Assembly (NCBI RefSeq): GCF_900172235.1
Contig: NZ_FWFQ01000017.1
Span: 30,407 to 94,406, forward strand
Length of the DNA: 64,000 nt
Origin: Pseudoruegeria aquimaris
GTDB taxonomy: Bacteria; Pseudomonadota; Alphaproteobacteria; Rhodobacterales; Rhodobacteraceae
Direction: 5' to 3'
Positions within the stretch are counted from its first letter, which is position 1, and every line of letters starts with the position of its first letter. The notes beneath the pieces are model-generated. The model was given only the letters and a program-made list of their open reading frames with translations. It did not search any database and was not told the DNA's origin. Below are positions 1 to 7,654 of this stretch, piece by piece. The position numbers and the translations under genes are program-made.

Positions 1-1058
1 CGATCCTGCCAGCGCCCCCAGGCGTAATCCGGGATGATCGCATCCTCGCGATCGTCCGAGACCTCCGAGGGCAGGAACAGGAGCGACAGGTTGAAGCCCC
101 GGTCCTGCTCGGTGTGCAGATCGGTCGGGAACCCGTCATCCTTGCCCGGCCCATAGGCCACCCCGGTGTTGACCCAGGCATCCGGGCCGGGAAGCAGATC
201 GTGCCAGACCTCGATCACGCCGCCCGAGGTGACCCGCAACCCGTCGACGAACTGCCAGACATTGCCCCACAGATCGTGGATGCCGCGCCAGGCGGCCCCG
301 GTGCTGCCGGTGGACTTCACGCCGTCACCATCGACATTGCCGCGCGCAATGGCGTCCTGCATGTCCGGGGTGCCCATCTCGATCAGCGCCAGCAGCTGGA
401 TCGCCGCCTGGTCATAGACCGACCACATGCGCCAGCCCTGGCCGAGCGCCTCGCATCTGCGCCGCGCCTCGTCGATCGTGATCGAGGTCCAGGGCGTCTG
501 CCCTGCCGCCACGCCGATCTTGCCCGCCTTATCGGTTGCGAGATACTTGGCCACCCGCAGCACCGCCACGGCGCGCCCATCGGCGGCCAGAAAGGCCGGG
601 TGCAGGTCGAACCCCTCGCGGGCGCGGGGGCTGACCCACCACAGGCGCTCGTCGCCGCGCGCCTCGAAACGCACCCAGAACTTCGGGATCTCCACCAGGT
701 GCAGGCCCTCATCGGTCACGATGTCGCGCAGGCCACCCCAGATCGGGTGGGTGTCGAATGCCTCGGCAGTCATGGGCAGGGTGTCGCCCTCCAGATCGAT
801 CCGCCGCCAGCGGCCCTCGGGGCCAAGGGCGATGCCCACCACCTCGGCGCGGACGATCCGCGCAACCTCGTCCATCGGCACGGGTGTCGCGCCCCGCATC
901 CACCCCGTCGCGCTGTCGGGTCCGTAGGTCAGGGCGGCATCCTGCCCGCTGACAAAGCGCCACATGTCATGGGCATACTCGATCGCCTCGGGCAGCTTCG
1001 CGCCTGCCAGCGCCTTGTCCAGAAGCTCGCGGCGCAGTTCGATTTCACTGATGGTCAT
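1..1058 (-). CDS. phage protein with FGE-sulfatase/C-type-lectin-like domain, C-terminus cut by the window edge
   Basis: An open frame of at least 352 codons runs off the window. The start at 1058 is preferred because GGAG lies 7 nt before it; an ATG at 1064 overlaps the stop of the preceding gene. The N-terminal 110 or so residues are unassigned. The rest reads like the SUMF1/formylglycine-generating-enzyme version of the C-type lectin fold used by phage receptor-binding and diversity-generating-retroelement (DGR) target proteins. It has a segment around 'IPKFWVRF', then 'DLHPAF', 'PWTSITIDEARRRCEALGQG' and the hallmark 'LWGNVWQFVDGLRV' (about 231-272 on the plus strand). The conserved C-terminal strands, where DGR variable regions sit, would lie left of position 1. 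It is encoded inside the early operon, directly after DUF3164 and a small gene, which is an odd place for a tail protein. An enzyme-like or host-interaction role is also possible. Confidence 0.7.
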   Translation of the reverse strand, partial: MTISEIELRRELLDKALAGAKLPEAIEYAHDMWRFVSGQDAALTYGPDSATGWMRGATPVPMDEVARIVRAEVVGIALGPEGRWRRIDLEGDTLPMTAEAFDTHPIWGGLRDIVTDEGLHLVEIPKFWVRFEARGDERLWWVSPRAREGFDLHPAFLAADGRAVAVLRVAKYLATDKAGKIGVAAGQTPWTSITIDEARRRCEALGQGWRMWSVYDQAAIQLLALIEMGTPDMQDAIARGNVDGDGVKSTGSTGAAWRGIHDLWGNVWQFVDGLRVTSGGVIEVWHDLLPGPDAWVNTGVAYGPGKDDGFPTDLHTEQDRGFNLSLLFLPSEVSDDREDAIIPDYAWGRWQD

Positions 1059-1060
1059 GA

Positions 1061-1375
1061 TCATTCTCCGATGGTGGTGGCGGGGTGACGGGTCGGGGTG
1101 GCCTTGGCCCGGACCTGCCGGACCCAGTTCCGGCAAGCGCCGTAGATGCCGGTGGTCGAGCTGGCGCGCAGGCCGAAGGCCCGCAGGACGCCGCCCTGCC
1201 AGTCCTGGTCGAGGCGACCCTTGGGGTCGGCGCTCGTGACCGCCGCCTCAAGGGCAGCGATCGCCTTCTCATAGGCACCGGGGTCATCATGCCGGGACGG
1301 CGCGCCCGCCTTCAGAAGCGCGTCCAGCCGGTCGGCCAGCGCGAGCGCGGGGGCCATATCAGTCGCGCGGCCCAT
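1061..1375 (-). CDS. hypothetical phage early protein (104 aa)
   Basis: Not recognised. It is a soluble 104-residue protein, alanine/arginine rich, with a predicted helical middle and a C-terminal basic patch ('NWVRQVRAK'). Its ATG shares one base with the stop of the DUF3164 gene (TGATG), and its stop abuts the start of the lectin-fold gene. This indicates translation as part of the early operon. No motif gives a function. Support comes from the chain of overlaps and from the fact that the frame is filled exactly between two better-supported genes. Confidence 0.6.
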   Translation of the reverse strand: MGRATDMAPALALADRLDALLKAGAPSRHDDPGAYEKAIAALEAAVTSADPKGRLDQDWQGGVLRAFGLRASSTTGIYGACRNWVRQVRAKATPTRHPATTIGE

Positions 1376-2049
1376 CACGCGCTCGCCAGATCGATGGTGA
1401 TCGGTTCCCAGCGGGCGCGGGGATTGTCGCGGCGATAGAAGCGGACGTATTCCTTGGACCCGATCACGCGGATCGCATCCGACAGGGCGTCCATGGCGGC
1501 GCGCCATTCCGGGTCGCCATCCTCGACGCGCATGCGGCGCAACTGGAACAGGGCCGAGCGGTTGATCCGCCCCTCCTTGTCCACCTGGAAGGCATGCTGG
1601 ATCAGGGCGCGCACCTGCGCGTTCGACCCCTCGGACCAGCGCGAGATGCAGATATCGACCAGCTCCTTGGCGGCCTGCAGCTCGGGGCCGAAGGTGATCT
1701 GGTCCTGCACCTGCACCTTGACCTGCAAGGTGCCGTCGAAGCTGGTGAGGGTCACATTGCCCTTGGTCCCGCCCAGGCGGCGGCCGTATTTCTCGTTCAT
1801 CAGGTCCACGGTGGTGGCGATGTCGTCGAAGGTGTGGCCCCGGAAGCGGCTGATGCGCGCCGAGAGGTCCTCGGCAAAGGCGCAGATCTTGCGGACGGTC
1901 TCGTCCATCAGCAGATCCTCGGGCTTGATCGCGTCGATCGGGACCAGACGGCCGCCGGTGTCGCGCATGTACTTCTCGCCCTGCAGCTCGATGATCCCGT
2001 CAGACGGGGTGGCCGCTGCGGCCGGGGTGATGTCCTGTTGCTGGTTCAT
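1375..2049 (-). CDS. DUF3164 family phage protein
   Basis: A 224-residue protein beginning MNQQQDITPA. It is typical of the DUF3164 family found in the early regions of Mu-like phages. Visible family features are the segment 'MRDTGGRLVPIDAIKPED' near the N-terminus, a helical middle containing 'DDIATTVDLMNEKYG', and the C-terminal stretch 'RNSALFQLRRM'-like (here 'RINRSALFQLRRMRVED'). The biochemical role is not established; the position just after MuB suggests an early replication or transposition accessory. The start was chosen at MNQQQ because a GGAGAG ribosome binding site precedes it. The open frame extends 46 codons further upstream, into the preceding gene, but that part looks non-coding. 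Confidence 0.8.
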   Translation of the reverse strand: MNQQQDITPAAAATPSDGIIELQGEKYMRDTGGRLVPIDAIKPEDLLMDETVRKICAFAEDLSARISRFRGHTFDDIATTVDLMNEKYGRRLGGTKGNVTLTSFDGTLQVKVQVQDQITFGPELQAAKELVDICISRWSEGSNAQVRALIQHAFQVDKEGRINRSALFQLRRMRVEDGDPEWRAAMDALSDAIRVIGSKEYVRFYRRDNPRARWEPITIDLASA

Positions 2050-2362
2050 GGCTCTCTCCTTGAAATGCGGCTCGAAGGCCGGTTGCGCGGGGGGTTGAGG
2101 GGGATTGATGCGGCTGGCCGACAGGCCGGGCCACGCGGGGGCGGTGCGGGTCCAGGCGGACCACGTTCGTGCCGGGGCGCGGCACATCCGGCAGCGTGAC
2201 GCTGGCAGGGATGATCAGGTCCTCGATCAGCTCGACCCGGTCGGCCACGTCGCGCAGGATATCGCGGGCGCGCGCGGCGGTCGCCGCATCCACCCGGCCC
2301 TTGTCGATCTGGCCCGACAGGCAGGCGACGACGCTGCGGATTTCCTCGGACAGCGCGGCCAT
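2000..2362 (-). CDS. hypothetical phage early protein (120 aa)
   Basis: The ATG overlaps the MuB stop (TGATG). The first 60 residues form a clean helical segment ('EEIRSVVACLSGQIDKGRVD', then 'RARDILRDVADRVELIEDLI'). The last third is proline/arginine rich, and its final 50 nt overlap the start of the DUF3164 gene in another frame. The long overlap makes the C-terminus less certain. The family is not recognised. Genes of similar size sit between B and the DUF3164 gene in other Mu-like phages, so it is likely real. Confidence 0.55.
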   Translation of the reverse strand: MAALSEEIRSVVACLSGQIDKGRVDAATAARARDILRDVADRVELIEDLIIPASVTLPDVPRPGTNVVRLDPHRPRVARPVGQPHQSPSTPRATGLRAAFQGESHEPATGHHPGRSGHPV

Positions 2363-3339
2363 CACTCCTGCCCTCCGAGATTGGCGCGTGCCTGGCGCAG
2401 GGCGGCCAGCGTGATGTCGCCGCCGCTCGCCATGGCCGCCAGCGCCAGCACCTTGCTGGCCCCGCGCAGCGCGCCGGGCTCGGCCGCGACCTCCTTCAGA
2501 AGCTCGATCTCGGGCGATCCCTTCACGCCCCAGGCGGCGGCCAGCGACTTCACGTCGCCCACGGTCGGGCGCGGGATGAAGAGGCGCATGCCGATGCGGC
2601 TGAAGATCTGCGCGAACCGCATCGAGCGGTTGCCGCCGGTCAGCCGCGAATAGACCTCGGGGTTGCCCGCGAACACGAGGCCGATGCCGGTCGCGTCATG
2701 GATCGCGATGCGCAGCTCTTCCAGCGCGGCGGTGGACAGGTGCTGCGCCTCGTCGATGATCAACAGGCCCCGCGTCCCCTCGATCTTGCGGCGGATGGCG
2801 CGGGCGATGCGGCGCGCCCCGCCCCCGGCATCGCGCAGCCCGATCGCCTCGGCCACCTCTTCCAGGGCCGGGACCAGCCCGGCGCTGTCGGGCGACATGG
2901 TGGCGATCCAGACCGAGGGGTTGGTGTCGCGGTAATGGCGGAAGGACTTGGTCTTGCCGACGCCGGGGTTGCCGTAGATGCAGACGATGTCGCCCGCCAT
3001 CTGGGCGTAGCTCAGCGCGTTGACCACCTTCTCGGCCGAGGGCGAGCGGAAGAACTCGGGCGGCTCGGGCATGGCGCTCGATGCGGCCTCGCGGCGCTGG
3101 CGCGCGGTCAGCCAGTTCTCGATCCGCGCCTCGACCTCGTCGTTGTTGCCCGCATACTTGCCCTGCAGCCACTGGTTCAGCGCCGAGGGCGAAATGCCGA
3201 TCTCGCGGGCGGCGGCGGCCTGCGACAGGCCATCGGTGTTCATCTGGGCGCGCATGCGGTCGCGCAGGGGCAGCCGGTTGGTGACGTATTCCTCGTCCGG
3301 CTCGGCGGTCATCTGGACAACTTGGGCATTCTGGGTCAT
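2362..3339 (-). CDS. MuB-type AAA+ ATPase, transposition target-selection protein
   Basis: 325 residues. The N-terminal part carries a Cro/XRE-like helix-turn-helix (about 37-62, 'LSQAAAAREIGISPSALNQW'). An AAA+ domain follows with Walker A GNPGVGKT (123-130) and Walker B LLIIDEAQ (192-199). In Mu, MuB forms ATP-dependent filaments on DNA, brings target DNA to the MuA transpososome and stimulates strand transfer; that role is inferred here from family and position. It lies 69 bp downstream of the transposase in the same direction, behind a GGAGAG ribosome binding site, and is followed by an overlapping small gene. The length is near that of Mu B (312 aa). Confidence 0.92.
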   Translation of the reverse strand: MTQNAQVVQMTAEPDEEYVTNRLPLRDRMRAQMNTDGLSQAAAAREIGISPSALNQWLQGKYAGNNDEVEARIENWLTARQRREAASSAMPEPPEFFRSPSAEKVVNALSYAQMAGDIVCIYGNPGVGKTKSFRHYRDTNPSVWIATMSPDSAGLVPALEEVAEAIGLRDAGGGARRIARAIRRKIEGTRGLLIIDEAQHLSTAALEELRIAIHDATGIGLVFAGNPEVYSRLTGGNRSMRFAQIFSRIGMRLFIPRPTVGDVKSLAAAWGVKGSPEIELLKEVAAEPGALRGASKVLALAAMASGGDITLAALRQARANLGGQE

Positions 3340-3408
3340 CCTGAAGGTCTCTCCTGTTTTGCCTGTTTCAGGGGTTCGGCCGGGCGGTGTGGCGCACCAC
3401 CGGCCGTT

Positions 3409-5418
3409 TCATTCGGCGGGCGGCAACCCGTTGCGGGCGCGGACGCCTGCTAGCGCCCGCCTCATGAATTCGGCTTGTTCATCATCATCCTCGGCCAGTT
3501 CGCTCGGCCGCTGGCGCGCCGCCATGGCCGCGAAGTCGATCACGCCGGGCGCGACCTTGGGCTGCTCGGCATCGCGGGCGGGATCCGGCATCTGCCGGAA
3601 ATGCGCCGCGACCACGGAACTCGCGGGGGCTGCGGGCGGATCGCCCGCCTCCTCGGCGCGGGCGCGCACGGCCTTGCCGTAAAGCTCCTCGCGCTCCAGC
3701 TTCGACATGCGCGTGGTGGCCTCGGCCTGCTTCTTGGCAGCCTTGATCATGCGGGCGCGGTTCTTGTTCCACTCGCGGCCCTTCTCGGTGTCGTTGAAGG
3801 CGGTGCTGGTCATGTGGTCGGCCTCGAACAGGTACCGCCCGTCCAGGCTGTAGACATGGATCCCGGCATGCAGGTTCTCCGGGTCGAAATGCGCCACCAC
3901 CTTGCGGCCCGCCAGCGCAGCGCTGGCCTCGGTCCAGTAGCGGTTCTTGGCATGCGCCCCGCGCCCTGCATTGATCGCTATCTCGCCGGTCTGGCTGACA
4001 CTGACCACCTCGCGCACCATCAGCAGAAGGCGGCGCTGGCGCTCGGAAAAGCGGCGGAAGGTGATGCTGGCGGTGGCCTCCTCCCATGCCTGGTCGAAGC
4101 TCAGAATGCCCCGGCAGGCGGTGGTGCGGCGCTTGGTCTGGGCGTTGTGGCGCGCGACCTCGTGCTCGATCACGGCGCGCAGCTCCTCGTAGGGGATCGC
4201 GGTCGCCTTGCTGTAGCCCCGGTCGATCAGCGACGGGTGGGTTGCGACCTTGTCATGCAGGCCGCCGATGCCGAAGGCGCGCTCGATCGGCTTGGCGCCG
4301 GGGTTGCCGGTCTCCTTGTCGGGGTTGGTGAAGCGCGGCTCGATCCCCAGCGCGATCAGCAGGCCGACGCCATCGTGATCGCCCTTCTTGAAGCGGCGGC
4401 GGTTCTCGGCCCCGGCGGTCATCAGCTTGTTCGCGGCGACCCGCGTGTTGTCGATATACATGACCGTGGGTGCGCAGACCCCGGTCAGGTCATAGGTGGC
4501 CAGCCGGAACAGGTCGGTGTTCTCGGTCTTGCCCAGCCGCCAGGCAAGAATGCGGCGGGTGCGCAGGTCCTGGAAGAACCAGGCGGTGGCGGTATTGAGG
4601 ATCTCGCCATCGGGGAACTCGACCCAGAGCTTGTCGAACTTCAGGCCGTCGCCGTTGACCGCCTCGCCTGCGGCAAAGACCGTCTCGTCGCGGCGCTGCT
4701 TGGGCAGGCGGCGCGCCAGCGCCTCCATGCCTTCGCGCATCAGGACCACACTCAGCGGGTCGATATCAGTCTCGACGCGGCGCTCCAGGGTCTTGGCACT
4801 GGGGATCACCCAGCCCTCGATCGCGGCGATCTCTTCGAGGCGGCGATAGGTGTCGGCATGGCTCGGGCCGCGCCGGGTCAGGTATTGGCCCAGGTACCAG
4901 TCCCAGGCGCGCGGATCGCATTCGGCGCGGTCGGTCTTGCCGACATGGCGCGGGGCCAGCGCGGGCAGCCAGTTGCGCCGCTCGACCCCCTTCACCATCC
5001 GCACCCAGCGGCGCACGGTGGCGGGGCTGACCTCGGCATCGGCCGCGACCATCTCGACCGCCGACACCCGGCCCACGCCGCCATCGACCAGCGCCTCGAC
5101 CGCCGTCAGAACCTTGAGCCGGAACGCGGCCTTGTCTTTAAGGGTCTGCGACAGCTGATCGAAGCTCGCCCATGCCTCGTCCTGCGGGATCTCGGTCGGG
5201 GCCGCGCTTGCCGCAGGCTTGCGGTGGCGCAGCAGATAGGCCGCGCGCGCCCGGTCGGGCAGGCTGGAATAGTGGTATTCAAGGCCGCCGCCACGCCCCT
5301 GGCGCTTTTGGCTTTTCCAGCCCTCGCGCTTAGCACGATCAATCAAACCGACCTTAGATGTCGGAAGGTCTGGAAGCCCTTGGGATGACCAATCAGCTGC
5401 GGTGCGCCACTCGATCAT
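3409..5418 (-). CDS. MuA-type DDE transposase
   Basis: 669 residues, close to Mu A (663). An N-terminal Mu-type DNA-binding winged helix is visible ('AADWSSQGLPDLPTSKVGLI', 'REGWKSQ'), followed by further helix-turn-helix segments about 115-145. The catalytic RNase-H fold shows D257 ('NGDG'), D323 ('YIDN') and E379 ('PIERAFG'). A basic C-terminal tail follows, corresponding to the MuB-interacting domain. It catalyses donor nicking and strand transfer for integration and replicative transposition. Its ATG overlaps the stop of the upstream small gene (ATGA), so it is translated as part of the early operon. Confidence 0.95.
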   Translation of the reverse strand: MIEWRTAADWSSQGLPDLPTSKVGLIDRAKREGWKSQKRQGRGGGLEYHYSSLPDRARAAYLLRHRKPAASAAPTEIPQDEAWASFDQLSQTLKDKAAFRLKVLTAVEALVDGGVGRVSAVEMVAADAEVSPATVRRWVRMVKGVERRNWLPALAPRHVGKTDRAECDPRAWDWYLGQYLTRRGPSHADTYRRLEEIAAIEGWVIPSAKTLERRVETDIDPLSVVLMREGMEALARRLPKQRRDETVFAAGEAVNGDGLKFDKLWVEFPDGEILNTATAWFFQDLRTRRILAWRLGKTENTDLFRLATYDLTGVCAPTVMYIDNTRVAANKLMTAGAENRRRFKKGDHDGVGLLIALGIEPRFTNPDKETGNPGAKPIERAFGIGGLHDKVATHPSLIDRGYSKATAIPYEELRAVIEHEVARHNAQTKRRTTACRGILSFDQAWEEATASITFRRFSERQRRLLLMVREVVSVSQTGEIAINAGRGAHAKNRYWTEASAALAGRKVVAHFDPENLHAGIHVYSLDGRYLFEADHMTSTAFNDTEKGREWNKNRARMIKAAKKQAEATTRMSKLEREELYGKAVRARAEEAGDPPAAPASSVVAAHFRQMPDPARDAEQPKVAPGVIDFAAMAARQRPSELAEDDDEQAEFMRRALAGVRARNGLPPAE

Positions 5419-5897
5419 GCCCGGCGCCTCCGCAACCGGACCGGGTGCAGGCGCTTGAGCTCGGCGCGGCGCGCGCGCAGCTCCTCGATCTCCTGGTCGA
5501 TGAAACCCACCTCGGCCGCAACGGCCTCCTCGCCCACCAGAAGGCGGCAGCCGACCTTCTCGGCCACCAGCGCCAGCAGGTCATAATCGCGCGTGGCCAG
5601 GATCATCGCGACCAGCCGCACCACGGAAATCTGATGCGTCTCGCGGCTCTCGGCCGTGTAGGCATCCAGCATGTTCTTGGAAATGTCGTCGCCCAGCATC
5701 TCGCTCATCTTCGCGGCCACCTCGTAGCGCGACAGCGGCTGCTCCTTCAGGCTCTGGCTCAGCGCCTGGCGCAGTTCATGATCGAAACCGGCGATCGATC
5801 CCGGCCGCACATCGGCGGGGGTCGGGACCACGAAATAATCGTCAAAGGACATCTGGCGGTCATCATTGCCGCCCCGGTAGGCCCGGCGTTTAGCCAT
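5415..5897 (-). CDS. hypothetical phage early protein upstream of the transposase (160 aa)
   Basis: The protein starts MAKRRAYRGG and ends with a coiled-coil-like, arginine-rich tail ('IDQEIEELRARRAELKRL'). The middle is helical ('HELRQALSQSLKEQPLSRYE'). No catalytic motif is visible. Proteins of this size sit directly before the transposase in several alphaproteobacterial Mu-like phages; the function is unknown. The start was chosen at MAKRR. Upstream codons in frame are arginine/proline-rich and overlap the preceding gene. The stop overlaps the transposase ATG (ATGA). Confidence 0.75.
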   Translation of the reverse strand: MAKRRAYRGGNDDRQMSFDDYFVVPTPADVRPGSIAGFDHELRQALSQSLKEQPLSRYEVAAKMSEMLGDDISKNMLDAYTAESRETHQISVVRLVAMILATRDYDLLALVAEKVGCRLLVGEEAVAAEVGFIDQEIEELRARRAELKRLHPVRLRRRRA

Positions 5898-6108
5898 GAC
5901 CGCCCTCCACAGATTGCCGGGCGGGGCGCGCGCTCTCGCGCCGCTCGCAGCCGGGGATAACGTATTGCAGGCCGACCTCGGTCTCCTCGACCGGCCACGA
6001 CGCGGGCGGATACCCGCCCTGCGCCGCATGGGTGCCAGCCCCTTCGCCACGCCGCCCATCGGGCTGCGGGGTCGCGATCTGCGCAAGGAAGGGGCTGGCG
6101 GCCATCAT
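5890..6108 (-). CDS. small hypothetical phage protein (72 aa)
   Basis: Starts MMAASPFLAQ. Its ATG overlaps the stop of the upstream gene (ATGA) and its end overlaps the next gene by 8 bp. The composition is glycine/proline rich, with 'VEETEVGLQYVIPGCERRES' in the second half. No domain is recognised. It is supported by the unbroken overlap chain of the early operon rather than by homology. Confidence 0.5.
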   Translation of the reverse strand: MMAASPFLAQIATPQPDGRRGEGAGTHAAQGGYPPASWPVEETEVGLQYVIPGCERRESARPARQSVEGGHG

Positions 6109-6527
6109 TCGAACACCATCGCGGCGACAAGGCCGATCCAGAGCATGCCGAACAGGCAAAGCGCCCCGATCAGATCCCCGATCCAGTGATCGTCCAGCCG
6201 CCGGGCGGCCCGGATCAGCCAGCCCCAGCCCGCGCGCAGGGAGGAGGAAGCGCGCGGGCTGGACGGCTCACACGCTGCGACGGTGGCAGCCGGAGCGCGG
6301 AGAACCCCGCCCGACCGGCCCGGCGCGCTTTGCGCTTGGGGCTCGGCCAGGCGGCCCTTACCATCGGAAGCGCCAACAACCGGATGGAGGGATACAATGG
6401 AAGAACGCAACAAAGGACTGGAGGCGCGTGTCAGGCCCACCTCGGCGGCGGCCTGGGCGGTGGTCAGCCGCTCGTCCAGCCAGACGCGCCGGATGGCGGC
6501 TGCGGGGATCTGCTTGCCGGTCAGCAT
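6105..6527 (-). CDS. helix-turn-helix protein with C-terminal membrane segment
   Basis: 140 residues. The start MLTGKQIPAA shares a base with the HU stop (TGATG). Residues about 7-36 look like a GcrA/resolvase-type helix-turn-helix ('AIRRVWLDERLTTAQAAAEV'). The middle (about 40-105) is low-complexity and probably disordered. Residues about 112-140 form one transmembrane helix ('LIGALCLFGMLWIGLVAAMV'). A DNA-binding head with a membrane tail is unusual. Alternatively, two ancestral genes (an HTH protein and a small holin-like peptide) were fused by loss of a stop. Confidence 0.55.
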   Translation of the reverse strand: MLTGKQIPAAAIRRVWLDERLTTAQAAAEVGLTRASSPLLRSSIVSLHPVVGASDGKGRLAEPQAQSAPGRSGGVLRAPAATVAACEPSSPRASSSLRAGWGWLIRAARRLDDHWIGDLIGALCLFGMLWIGLVAAMVFE

Positions 6528-6802
6528 CACGCGCCCGCCTTGCGCTTGGCGGCCTTGAAGCCCAGCGTGGTGCTGGCCGCGATCTCGATTGCCTCGCCGG
6601 TGGCGGGGTTGCGCCCCATCCGCGCGGCACGGTGGCGCGGCGCGAAGGTGCCAAAGCCCTGCAGCACCACGCTGCCGCCCTGGTCCGTCGCTTCCTGCAC
6701 GGCGCGGGCGAAGGCGTCGATCGCGCGCCCGGCCTCGGCCTTGGTGATCCCGGCGCTCTCCGCCATCGTCTCGGCCAGCTGGCCCTTGTTGATCCGGTTC
6801 AT
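6527..6802 (-). CDS. HU-family DNA-binding protein, phage encoded
   Basis: 91 residues starting MNRINKGQLA. It has the HU/IHF fold with the signature 'GFGTFAPRHRAARMGRNPAT' and the basic arm ending 'GFKAAKRKAGA'. HU bends DNA and is required for Mu transpososome assembly in the classical system, so a phage copy next to the transposase is plausible as a dedicated factor (inference). The start was chosen at the internal ATG, with AGGAAG 5-10 nt upstream, rather than five codons earlier. Confidence 0.88.
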   Translation of the reverse strand: MNRINKGQLAETMAESAGITKAEAGRAIDAFARAVQEATDQGGSVVLQGFGTFAPRHRAARMGRNPATGEAIEIAASTTLGFKAAKRKAGA

Positions 6803-6813
6803 CGGTCTTCCTT

Positions 6814-7011
6814 TCAAGATTGAGAGGGCGGAAAGAGGATGGTGAAGGTGACCGACACGCCCTCGTCGTCGGCCAGAAACGCGACGTCGAAATCGTCACC
6901 CCCCCCCGCCGCTTTTGCGGCGGCGATGGCGGCGTCGATCGCGATCTTCCACACGGTCAGGTCCGTGCGCGTCATGCTGTTGAAATCCGGGGTCCCCATG
7001 TCGCACCTCAT
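6814..7011 (-). CDS. small hypothetical phage protein (65 aa) with a G9 tract
   Basis: Short acidic/alanine-rich protein ('WKIAIDAAIAAAKAAGGGDD' then 'FDVAFLADDEGVSVTFTILF'). Its first ATG overlaps the preceding stop (ATGA); a second ATG 12 nt later (MGTPDF) is an alternative start. The coding strand contains nine consecutive Gs (6899-6907), which encode Gly-Gly-Gly and would change frame if the tract slipped. The family is not recognised. Confidence 0.55.
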   Translation of the reverse strand: MRCDMGTPDFNSMTRTDLTVWKIAIDAAIAAAKAAGGGDDFDVAFLADDEGVSVTFTILFPPSQS

Positions 7012-7262
7012 CCCAGCGCCAGCCAGAGCGCGGCCACCGGCAGTGCGCCCATCGCGGTGAAGACGAAATCCATCCATTCGACGCGGCCGTATCCCAGCGC
7101 GTCGATCCCCTCCTTGGCGGCCCCCGCCAGCGCGGCGGACCCGAAGGCCAGCACCACGGCGGCGGTGCCGTCCAGCCCCGCCCAGCTCGCACCAAGCGCG
7201 CTCAGCGCGGCGATGGCAGACCCGGCGATCAGGTGCTGTTTCTTGTCGGGGGCCATGTTCAT
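7008..7262 (-). CDS. small membrane protein, DUF2279/YfiM-like, phage early operon
   Basis: 84 residues beginning MNMAPDKKQHLIAGS. Two hydrophobic helices (about 11-48 and 65-83) flank 'AAKEGIDALGYGRVEWMDFV'. The pattern 'KKxHLIAG ... AKExxD ... WxDxxFxxxGAL' resembles small phage and bacterial integral membrane proteins of the DUF2279/YfiM type. A holin-like or superinfection-exclusion role is possible but unproved. The ATG overlaps the ner stop (ATGA). Confidence 0.65.
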   Translation of the reverse strand: MNMAPDKKQHLIAGSAIAALSALGASWAGLDGTAAVVLAFGSAALAGAAKEGIDALGYGRVEWMDFVFTAMGALPVAALWLALG

Positions 7263-7579
7263 TCCCCCGCCGCTTTTTTACGCTGACAGTGTGTGCGTTC
7301 CGGGTTAAACTTCACCCGCCCGAACAGCAGACGGTTCGGCAACCCGTCTTCGCCGTAGCGGTCGGGCCAGATCTCCTGCGGCTCCACGCCCAGGTGATCG
7401 GCCACCAGCCGCTCGATCGCGGGCCACGGGCGGCGCAGCACCTGGCGGACTGCGCTGACCCCGTAGCCATGCTGGCGCGAGAGCTCGGCCATCGACGATC
7501 CCTTCATACGGATCGCGGCCTTGATCTCTTCGGGGTGCCACCCGCGCGCCTTGCGGGCAATCCGTGCAGGCTTCGCCAT
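7259..7579 (-). CDS. ner: Ner-like transcriptional regulator
   Basis: 106 residues. The Ner/Nlp helix-turn-helix is clear: 'RGWHPEEIKAAIRMKGSSMA', 'LSRQHGYGVSAVRQVLRRPW' and 'LGVEPQEIWPDRY'. In Mu, Ner is the first early gene and represses both the early and repressor promoters. The same position is kept here, first in the early operon and facing the repressor gene. The start was chosen at MAKPARIARK, with GAGGAG about 9 nt upstream. The frame is open 40 codons further but runs through the operator region. The basic C-terminal tail after the HTH is longer than in Mu Ner (75 aa). Confidence 0.88.
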   Translation of the reverse strand: MAKPARIARKARGWHPEEIKAAIRMKGSSMAELSRQHGYGVSAVRQVLRRPWPAIERLVADHLGVEPQEIWPDRYGEDGLPNRLLFGRVKFNPERTHCQRKKAAGE

Positions 7580-7654
7580 GTGCCTGTGCTCCTCTTCCAT
7601 CTTGCCCCTTCGGACGGCCATCCGGGCGGGCAGAACTCGCGGTGTAAAAAATGA

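Noticed and set aside
6032..6845. Plus-strand frames of 220-263 codons across the HU region
   Set aside because: They oppose a continuous chain of overlapping minus-strand early genes and have no recognisable domains.
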